DNA from: a bacterium
GTDB taxonomy: Bacteria; Actinomycetota; Acidimicrobiia; Acidimicrobiales; CATQHL01
Direction: 5' to 3'
Length of the DNA stretch: 8,460 bases
NCBI GenBank assembly: GCA_026713745.1
Contig: JAPONU010000591.1
Location: 1 to 8,460, forward strand
Part shown: piece by piece, positions 1 through 4,973 of the stretch
How positions within the stretch are numbered: position 1 is the stretch's first letter
Layout of the letters: each line of letters starts with the position of its first letter
The notes under the pieces: generated by a model
Told to the model about the DNA's origin: nothing
Seen by the model: only the letters and a program-made list of their open reading frames with translations
Database searches by the model: none
Program-made: the position numbers and the translations under genes

Positions 1-67
1 CGCCGGCCGTCAGCGCGGCGCGACCACTCGGAGCCGTGAACCAAGCCCGCGTCGCTTCGCTCCGACA

Positions 68-136
68 GGTGATCGGTTTGCGTCGGAATCAGCGATCGGT
101 TTCGCGTCGGAACGGGTGATCGATTTCACCGGAATG
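68..136. repeat. Three tandem ~23-bp repeats resembling an IS21-type end
   Basis: Three imperfect copies share a core of gatcggttt (or gatcgattt) followed by cg or ca and cggaa. The gatcg cores start at 71, 94 and 119, so the spacing is 23 and 25 bp. Multiple spaced terminal repeats of about 20 bp are characteristic of IS21-family ends, where the transposase binds. These copies do not match the repeats at 1754-1797, the other end of the nearby element. They may therefore belong to a different IS21-like element whose genes are gone. The family assignment is an inference from repeat layout only. Confidence 0.45.
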
Positions 137-514
137 CGCAAGCTGCCCGGGTCCGAGCAGCGGGAGCTGCAGAGCCGCGAGCAGGCGCGGGGGCTCGACC
201 GGGGTGGACTCAGCCGATGAAACCCGAGCCGGCACGCGGGTTCGATCCGGGTTGAGGGGGGCGTCGCCGAACGAGACGGAGGCTTGGTCCCCGACGGCCT
301 CGACCTCGGCTTCGAGACCGGAGACCGGAGCCCCACGACCGAGCATCGGCGGCCGGCTCGATAGGGGCGCTTTCGCGCCCCTCGTACGGGTTTCTGACAG
401 CGCTCAATCGGGGCGTTCTGGGAAAGGCCCGAATCTCCCGGCGTCGCGGTTTGCGCCACCTTCGAGATTCCCGCCGCCGCCAAACCCCCGGCGCCGGAAA
501 CCCGCCCGCAGGCG
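137..514. other. Non-coding or decayed stretch, no gene recognised
   Basis: Open frames exist on both strands, but their translations are rich in Pro, Arg and Ser and show no motif I recognise. The minus-strand frame that carries IstA runs on through here to about position 10, but its similarity to IstA stops at about 515. I read the rest as read-through of a truncated gene. The istB gene expected next to istA in IS21 elements is not here. The only distinct structure is the hairpin at 363-382. Confidence 0.5.
363..382. repeat. Perfect 8-bp inverted repeat with 4-nt loop
   Basis: The two arms aggggcgc and gcgcccct flank a tttc loop, giving a perfect 8-bp GC-rich stem. No run of T follows on either strand, so a standard intrinsic terminator is not supported. 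It lies in the non-coding debris between the truncated istA and the repeat cluster at 68-136. Its function is unknown. Confidence 0.5.
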
Positions 515-1658
515 TCGAGAGCCGTTGCCTCGGCCACGGCCCGGTGCTTGCGCTCCAGCAGCGGCAGCACGTGAAGCTTCGCGCCCCGCACGAACGCCCG
601 GGCATGCTCCGCGACCACCTCGGCGCCGACCGCGAGCGCCACCCGGTCGTGATACAGCTTCACCCACACCGGCCGGTAGGCGTGGCGGATCGGCACCGAG
701 TACGTCACGTGGTCCACGCGGACGTGCCCGAACTTGTCGGCCACCCGCGCGACGACGCGGCAGGTGGCGGGACGGTGCACGGGCAGCGCCCGCAGGTGCT
801 GGCGCTCCTGCGCCAACCCTTGCTCGACCGTGCGCCCGTCGTCGAGGTGGCGCATCGGCAGGTCGGTCTCCAGCTCCAGGAGGAGCGCCGCGTTGAGGGC
901 CGCCCAGCTCTCGACCGCCAACCGCGGCCGGAACACGAGATTCCGGACGTACTTGACACCCGTCTCCACGGAACCCTTCTCCCAGCCCTTGGCCGGCGCG
1001 CAGAACTCGGCTCGGAACGGATACCCGCCCCGGAACGCCTCGAACGCCTCGGTCAGCACCCGGTCCCGGCCCGCCAACACGTCCTTGACCGCCAGCGAGG
1101 TGTTATCGAGGACGACGCGTTCCACCACGCCCCCGTAGTAGCAGAAGGCCGACTCGATGCCGTCGAGCAGCGACTCGAGCCGCTCCACCGGGTACGCCTT
1201 GGCGAAGTACGCATTCGAGAACGGCAGCGTCGCTACCAGGTACTTCACCTTGCTCGGCACGCCGGCGACGTCGACCCACGACTCGCCGAAGTCGACCTCC
1301 ATCGTCGTGCCGGGCCGCATGCTGCGGTGCACGAAGGCCTCCTTCCTCGTCGCGGTTGAACGCTGCTCCGCGACGTAGCGCCGCACCGTGCGCGCCGGGT
1401 ACCGGCCCCGCCAACGGCAGCAGCAAACCGTCGAATCCGCTTCGCCGTCAACCGCGGCTCCTCGCGCAGCCATTGCCGGATCCGCTCCCGCCACGGGTCC
1501 AGGGTGCCGGGCCGCGGCGGCGACACCCGCACCGGGGGCGTCGCCCGGCGGATCGCTCGCCGCACCGTCTTGACGTCCATCTCCAACCGCCGCGCGATCT
1601 CCTTCTTCGGCACACCCTCCACCAGATGCAGGTGGCGGACCTCGGCCCACTGAGACAT
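515..1658 (-). pseudogene. istA: IS21-family transposase IstA, frameshifted and C-terminally truncated
   Basis: IstA is the DDE transposase of IS21 elements and works with the ATPase IstB. The start is ATG at 1658 (MSQWAEVRH), with GGAGG 8 nt upstream. Residues 1 to about 40 form a helix-turn-helix (KKEIARRLEMDVKTVRRAIR). The frame holds to LTAKRIRR (about 1428). It then appears to need two single-base corrections, an extra T near 1427 and an extra G near 1396, to read LLLPLAGPVP and then ARTVRRYVAEQR. The rve/DDE core follows, with Asp in MEVDFGES (1291-1293), Asp in VLDNTS (1105-1107) and Glu in KGSVE (964-966); 61 and 46 residues separate them, as expected for the fold. The C-terminal DNA-binding part (VTYSVPIRHAYRP) is present, but similarity ends near LLERKHRAVAEATALD (about 515), and unrelated sequence continues in frame. 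There is no istB. The gene is almost certainly inactive unless the frame changes are assembly errors. Confidence 0.85.
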
Positions 1659-1666
1659 CCTGATCA

Positions 1667-1671
1667 CCTCC
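1667..1671 (-). promoter_or_regulatory. Ribosome binding site of istA (GGAGG)
   Basis: On the minus strand GGAGG lies 8 nt before the ATG at 1658. It overlaps an in-frame upstream GTG (1665-1667), which would leave that GTG with no leader. This favours the ATG as the real start. Confidence 0.55.
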
Positions 1672-1753
1672 GCGTCCTCCTGGCTCGCTCGACGAGACGA
1701 CCGTGTCTCGCACCGTCGATCATCCCCAGGGAATCGCTGTTTCCGAGTGCTCA

Positions 1754-1797
1754 GGGGTCCCTTTTCAAGTGGCCACGGGGTCCCTTTTCATGTTGCC
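1754..1797. repeat. Two tandem 21-bp IS21 end repeats
   Basis: Two copies begin with ggggtcccttttca and end in ggcc or tgcc. They start at 1754 and 1777 (23-bp period) and differ at only a few bases near the end. They lie just outside the istA start, at the outer edge of the element. Such spaced copies are the usual transposase-binding arrangement at IS21 ends, and the gggtcccttttca core is one I associate with this family. Confidence 0.75.
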
Positions 1798-1806
1798 GCT
1801 ACCGCA

Positions 1807-1985
1807 CTTGGGGCCACACAGTACTTCCCGAGCCGCCTCCATCATCGCCTCCAGGACCTGCAGCCCCGTCGCGATGCACAAGCCGTGCAACGCTTCTCGA
1901 ACCCCGTGCACCACGCCCAGCACCGGCAACGGCACCTGAATCGGTGACGGGTCGCGAGTCGGGCACTTGGCTGGACGTCTCCCGC
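1807..1985 (-). pseudogene. N-terminal fragment of an IS256-like (mutator-type) transposase
   Basis: Reading the minus strand, one frame gives DPSPIQVPLPVLGVV, then HGVREALHGLCIATG, LQVLEAMMEAAREVLCGPK, and stops being recognisable at 1807. The pattern of a short leader, a helical segment, then 'ExM...xLCGPK' matches the N-terminus of one branch of IS256-family transposases as I remember them; there GPK is followed by a Gly-Arg-His type sequence. Here GPK abuts the presumed IS21 end. No ATG was found at the beginning, so the fragment is cut at both ends. The frame is open but short (about 60 codons). The rest of the gene is not on the far side of the IS21 remnant within this window. Confidence 0.5.
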
Positions 1986-2022
1986 CTGAAGAAGTCTGCT
2001 CGCGGAGCCAGCGTGTTCAGGC
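1984..2022. repeat. 7-bp inverted repeat at the end of the decayed transposase
   Basis: The arms gcctgaa (1984-1990) and ttcaggc (2016-2022) are separated by 25 nt. The inner sequence can form a smaller stem (gctc with gagc around gcg). The right arm contains the stop codon of the transposase fragment ending at 2017. It may be a terminator or part of the element's end; no T-run supports a classical terminator. Confidence 0.35.
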
Positions 2023-2291
2023 AGCCTGGCGATGGGCGAATGAGGTGACGAACGCCGCTGGTCTCCATTCGGGCCCCCAGACGCCCGTCAGACGCCCCCA
2101 GTGGCCGATCAGGCCCCGAATCGCCGCAAGAGCCCACCCTGCAGGCTCCGGGGCGTGCCAACGCCGGTCAGACCGCGCAGGAGCAGCCCGAGGTTGCAGC
2201 ACGCCGCCTGGATAAGCACCCGCTTGCGGACATTCTCGTGACCGCGCACCCACACCCTCCGTAGCCCCCCGGTCTCGTACCTGGTGCGCAA
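2017..2291 (-). pseudogene. C-terminal fragment of a DDE transposase (IS1182/IS5-like), frameshifted
   Basis: From 2291 downwards the frame reads RTRYETGGLRRVWVRGHENV, then RKRVLIQAACCNLGLLLRG and LTGVGTPRSLQGG. The run 'YETGGxRR...RGxENxxKRxLI...NLGLLxRxLxGxGTPRxLQG' is a familiar C-terminal signature of DDE transposases I associate with the IS1182/IS5-type groups; the exact family is uncertain. After LQG (about 2135-2145) the frame must shift to continue as ALAAIRGLIGHW, RLTGVWGPEWRP and AFVTSFAHRQAA, stopping with TGA at 2017-2019. The frame is open upstream only to about 2345, where an in-frame TGA appears, and the catalytic core is missing. It is a remnant with no function expected. Confidence 0.65.
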
Positions 2292-2432
2292 ACGGCGGTC
2301 CGGGAGTACCGGCGGCGGCTCGGGGTCATAGTCGGTACGGAGGTCGAGACATGATCACGCTCACGCTCCGGGTGTCGCTGGTACTTCGCGTTCGGCTGGC
2401 GGTCGTGGCGGCTGGCGGCGCACTGGCGGCGG

Positions 2433-2740
2433 TCACGCGTCGCCCCCTTCGCCGTCGAGCGCCGCCTCGCCAGAACGGAGCGGGCGCCAGTCGGCCGGGA
2501 GCGTCCGCGTGCACCACAGGCGCGTCGACGTCCCGTCGCGGTTGAGGAATCCGGTTGCTCGCTCGGCCTGCGCAGCCCTCCGCCGCCGCTCGGCGGTCGG
2601 AATCTAAACCCCCGGCTGCGCCGTCCGGAAGCGGATCACGGCGGAGAGCCACGCGACGCGGATCGAGCGGGCGGAGGCGGCGGTGGACCGTGCGACGGCA
2701 GCATCCGCCGGCCGGCACCTGGGGCCAGCGAGGCGGCGGC
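2433..2740 (-). pseudogene. Possible decayed reading frame of unknown function, in-frame stop at 2604-2606
   Basis: One minus-strand frame reads VARSTAASARSIRVAWLSAV, then IRFRTAQPGV, a TAG stop (2604-2606), then IPTAERRRRAAQAERATGFL, NRDGTSTRLWCTRTLPADW and RPLRSGEAALDGEGGDA, ending in TGA at 2433-2435. The part after the TAG has a more protein-like composition (Trp, Cys, Phe, Asn) than the other frames here, and no ATG, GTG or TTG start. I recognise no family. It could be the 3' part of a dead gene or simply a chance frame in GC-rich DNA; the upstream limit is arbitrary. Confidence 0.2.
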
Positions 2741-2930
2741 GATCGACCGGGCAGGGGCGGCCGCGCCAGGGTGACGGAGCGGGGGGAGCTGGCGCGGGCG
2801 ACGGCGGCCGGAGACGGCGCGGTTGCGGACGGGAGCTGGCGACGGTGCGCCTGCCGGCGTCGAGGCCGGCCCTCAGGTCCCTGCGCCAGTCAGAAGCCGC
2901 CAGAGAGAGTGCCGGGCGCGGCCCGACACC

Positions 2931-2957
2931 TGAAGTTGCCCCGGTTTCGTGGACACC
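2931..2957 (+). repeat. Solitary IS3-family-like terminal inverted repeat
   Basis: The sequence begins tgaagttgccccggtttcg and continues tggacacc. It matches the general form of many IS3-family termini (TGA, then a few bases, GCCCCGGTTT, GTGGACACC). In this orientation the element body would extend to the right, but within about 130 bp another element's transposase begins. No IS3 OrfA or OrfB is present, so this would be a solitary leftover end. The match is to a remembered consensus. Confidence 0.35.
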
Positions 2958-3071
2958 TACGGGCCACCGGGAGGTGGTTGATCAACGCCAACTATTTTGG
3001 CCGGTCGGCGAGGAGCTGATCGGCCGGTTCGCAGACGAGTCGAGGCGCGTGTGACACTGCCCGTTTTGCTC

Positions 3072-3076
3072 GGAGG
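3072..3076 (+). promoter_or_regulatory. Ribosome binding site for the second istA (GGAGG)
   Basis: GGAGG is followed after 5 nt by TTG at 3082, and it decides for this unusual start. The protein it opens (VTDAQVRRLREKQ after the initiator) begins where homologous IstA proteins begin, as I remember them. Confidence 0.5.
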
Positions 3077-3081
3077 GCGGG

Positions 3082-4185
3082 TTGGTCACGGATGCGCAGG
3101 TTCGACGATTGCGCGAGAAGCAGATGAGCGGGAAGACGCTGGCGGCGGCCGCGGCGGCGGCCGGAATGAGCGAGCGGTCGGCGCGCCGCTGGCAGAGCGG
3201 TGGGTTGCCGTCGACGGCGAAGGCGCCGCGGACGTGGCGGACGCGGGAGGACCCGTTCGCGGACGTGTGGCAATCGGAGGTGGTGCCGCGCTTGGTGGCG
3301 GATGCGGAGGGGCGGTTGCAGGCACTGACGCTGTTCCGGGAGCTGTGCCGGCGTCATCCGGACCGCTTCGAGCCGGGGCAGCTCCGGACACTGCAGCGGC
3401 GGGTCCGGGAGTGGCGGGCGCAGGACGGCCCGGATCGCGAGGTGTACTTCGAGCAGGTGGCGATTCCGGGTCGGGAAGCGGCGTTCGACTTCACGGACGC
3501 GAGCGACCTCGGGGTGACGATACGAGGGGTAGCGTTCCGGCACCTGCTGTTCGAGTGGGTGTTGAGCTACAAGTGCGCTGTGGACGCTGGGCGCGGCGCC
3601 GGCGGTGCTTCGTCACGACAAACCTGTCGGCGGCGACGCACGAGCTGAAACGGAGCGGCGGGCGGCAGCTGACGGTCCGGTTCCGGCAGGTGCTGGACCA
3701 CTACGGGCTGCGCTCGTCGCAGATCCAGCCGGGGAAGGCGCACGCGAACGGGGTGGTCGAGCAGGCGCACTTCCGCACGAAGACGGCCCTCGAGCAGGCG
3801 TTGCTGTTGCGGGGCGGGGACGAGGCGGCATTATCTGGGCTTCGCGCGGGCGGTCGTCGACGAAGCGCGAAATACGGCGGCGGCGGCGCGGCTGGCCGAG
3901 GAGCGGTCGTATCTGCGGCCGTTGCCGTCGGCTCGGATCCCGGAGTACACGACGTTCCGGTGCGTGGTGCGGAAGTGGAGCACGATCCGGGTCGGCGGGC
4001 GGATCTATTCCGTGCCGTCGCGGTTGATCGGCCACACGGTCGAGGCGCGACAGCATCCGCTCCTGGGCTGGAAGGTGCTGGGCTACCGCCCGGCGCCCCG
4101 AGGCGGAAAATCGTCAACTACGCGGTCGACTTCGCGGTGCTGGGCCGGGACCCGGGTGCTGACCCGAGGCGTTCGAGGGCGTTCC
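3082..4185 (+). pseudogene. istA: Second IS21-family transposase IstA, with internal deletion and frame changes
   Basis: A different IstA subgroup from the copy at 515-1658. It starts at TTG 3082 with an N-terminal helix-turn-helix (SGKTLAAAAAAAGMSERSAR). The next landmarks are RTLQRRVREWRAQDGP, then PGREAAFDFTDASDLGVTIR with the first catalytic Asp at 3487-3489. After HLLFEWVLSY (3570) roughly 20-30 expected residues are missing. The sequence resumes in another frame at about 3575 as ALWTLGAAPAVLRHD (second Asp at 3617-3619). One extra A at about 3620 then moves the frame to NLSAATHELKRSGGRQLTV and NGVVEQAH (Glu at 3759-3761). Another shift near 3815-3832 leads to YLGFARAVVDEARNTAAAAR and IPEYTTFRCVVRKWSTIRVG. 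The C-terminus is eroded; traces such as KIVNYAVDFAVLGRDPGA reach about 4185. No istB is present and the far end is lost against the barrel gene. Inactive. Confidence 0.85.
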
Positions 4186-4218
4186 GGGGCGGGTAATCCG
4201 TTCCGGGGACCGACCGCC
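4114..4218 (-). other. Out-of-family C-terminal tail from IS-remnant DNA
   Basis: Codons after the barrel-terminating Phe encode GGRSPERITRPGTPSNASGQ followed by a Pro/Arg/Ser-rich end, unlike the rest of the protein. The opposite strand carries the eroded IstA C-terminus to at least about 4185. The exact junction between ancestral gene and IS DNA is unclear. A 10-bp direct repeat (cgttccgggg at 4180-4189 and 4200-4209) lies close to it. Confidence 0.5.
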
Positions 4219-4821
4219 GAAACGCCACCCCGCACCGACGACGAGAGGCACTCTGCCGAGCGCCGCGTAGTGGCTGGGATCCACGTACGCCCGAAGCTGC
4301 ACACGTCCGAAAAAGCGTGAGCTGAATCTCACGTCGATTCCAGCGCCGTACAGCGCCCTAGCGTTCGTGCCATTCGACTTGTGGCACTCCAAACCAGGGT
4401 ACGTGTACCGTTGGCAATAGTATTTCCGAAAGCGACTGAACTCCACGCCACCGAAGACGTGCGGTGAAATCCTACGACGCGACCGAAAGCGCCAACTGCC
4501 CGTTACATCGACCTGGTTAACGATCAACCCCTCGGTGAATCCGCGCCCCACATAAGGTTGCCGTTCTTCCACGTGCCAGTAGTCTACCTGCCACCGCAAC
4601 CTCTCCGAGCCAGTCGCTATCCACGCACCGATGGTTAGCCACTCTGCCCCCCAGCCATGTCGCGCGTGCGGCACCGTATTGATCCCTACATCCACCGTCG
4701 CCGGCGCTCGGGACCCGATTGCATTGGATCCAGCGTCCGGCGGTTGGGCCCAGGAATAGCAGGCACAGACGAAGCTGAACGCCATCACCAGACGAAGCAC
4801 GCGCCGTGAAACCTTGGTCAA
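4114..4821 (-). CDS. Outer-membrane beta-barrel protein with an aberrant C-terminal extension
   Basis: Small exported protein of unknown specific function. TTG at 4821 is chosen because AAGGAGG lies 11 nt upstream and the product opens with a classic signal peptide: MTKVSRR, a hydrophobic core (VLRLVMAFSFVCA), then SWA with cleavage before QPPDAG near residue 25. An outer GTG at 4866 is possible but has no evident leader. The mature part alternates polar and aromatic residues in short strands (AEWLTIGAWIATG, RWQVDYWHVEE, VDVTGSWRF, HVFGGVEFSRF, LYGAGIDVRF, RVQLRAYVD, LVVGAGWRF), which suits a barrel of about eight strands. Such proteins normally end on a C-terminal Phe, as at GAGWRF (residue 201, codon 4219-4221). 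Here the frame runs 34 codons further, through DNA largely antisense to the istA remnant, giving a Pro/Arg/Gly-rich tail. The two cysteines around the YCQRY...LECHK stretch may pair. It lies about 150 bp downstream of the large BACON gene on the same strand. Confidence 0.7.
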   Translation of the reverse strand: MTKVSRRVLRLVMAFSFVCACYSWAQPPDAGSNAIGSRAPATVDVGINTVPHARHGWGAEWLTIGAWIATGSERLRWQVDYWHVEERQPYVGRGFTEGLIVNQVDVTGSWRFRSRRRISPHVFGGVEFSRFRKYYCQRYTYPGLECHKSNGTNARALYGAGIDVRFSSRFFGRVQLRAYVDPSHYAALGRVPLVVGAGWRFGGRSPERITRPGTPSNASGQHPGPGPAPRSRPRS

Positions 4822-4832
4822 TCCGCTGCCCA

Positions 4833-4839
4833 CCTCCTT
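4833..4839 (-). promoter_or_regulatory. Ribosome binding site of the barrel gene (AAGGAGG)
   Basis: AAGGAGG on the minus strand is a near-perfect anti-16S match, 11 nt before TTG 4821. The distance is slightly long. It is the only strong leader near the 5' end and supports the internal TTG over the GTG at 4866. Confidence 0.45.
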
Positions 4840-4925
4840 ACTGCCACCTCCGGAATGTCTTCTCACATTGACAACTGCGCCAGAGTACCCCCTGTACCCT
4901 TCCCAAATGACCTCGCGGGTTGAAG

Positions 4926-4960
4926 TCGCGGAGTCGGGCAGGCCGTCGGAGATTCCGCGA
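4926..4960 (-). terminator. Hairpin downstream of the BACON gene (weak terminator candidate)
   Basis: Arms tcgcgga (4926-4932) and tccgcga (4954-4960) form a 7-bp stem. It can be extended by three more positions, one of them mismatched in the minus-strand RNA, leaving a loop of about 15 nt. It sits about 14 nt past the stop of the gene ending at 4974. No U-run follows, so it could be an attenuator, an RNA-stabilising end, or nothing. Confidence 0.3.
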
Positions 4961-4973
4961 TGAAGCTCCGAAC

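Larger units (their letters stand above)
515..1806 (-). mobile_element. Partial IS21-family insertion sequence (istA side only)
   Basis: The element consists of the frameshifted istA and its upstream end. IS21 elements normally begin with TG. Reading the minus strand, the likely first bases are TGCGGTAGCGGCAAC, starting at 1806, immediately after the codons for GPK of a different transposase. The two end repeats at 1754-1797 follow. The other end, istB and the last part of istA are missing, so the left boundary near 515 is a truncation rather than a natural end. The exact start at 1806 is inferred from where the interrupted reading frame stops making sense. Confidence 0.65.
2346..3071. other. 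726 bp without a convincing intact gene
   Basis: Very GC-rich sequence. Frames on both strands are long because stops are rare, but their translations are arginine, proline and alanine runs. Two things stand out: a minus-strand reading frame broken by one TAG (2433 to about 2740), and an IS3-terminus-like motif at 2931-2957. The piece around 2988-3006 (ccaactattttggccggtc), just upstream of the second istA, could be part of that element's own end. It resembles IS21-end sequences as I remember them, but only one copy is clear. Confidence 0.5.

Noticed and set aside
236..256. A ggttcgatcc motif resembling a tRNA T-loop
   Set aside because: The flanking bases do not form the 5-bp T-stem, and no acceptor, D or anticodon arm fits on either strand.
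204..896. Long plus-strand open frame opposite istA (230 codons)
   Set aside because: The translation is a Pro/Arg/Ala-rich run with no motif and lies antisense to clear IstA coding. It is long only because stops are rare in GC-rich DNA.
451..1359. Second long plus-strand frame (302 codons) opposite istA
   Set aside because: His/Arg/Val-rich shadow of the istA core; the conserved DDE motifs are on the other strand.
1396..1430. Programmed ribosomal frameshifting in istA
   Set aside because: IS21 frameshifting or coupling concerns the istA/istB junction, not this site. No slippery heptamer with a downstream structure is evident, and two separate shifts would be required.
2555..3054. Plus-strand frames in the gap before the second istA
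   Set aside because: Arg/Gly/Ala-rich with no motif. They overlap an IS-end-like sequence and have no convincing leader.
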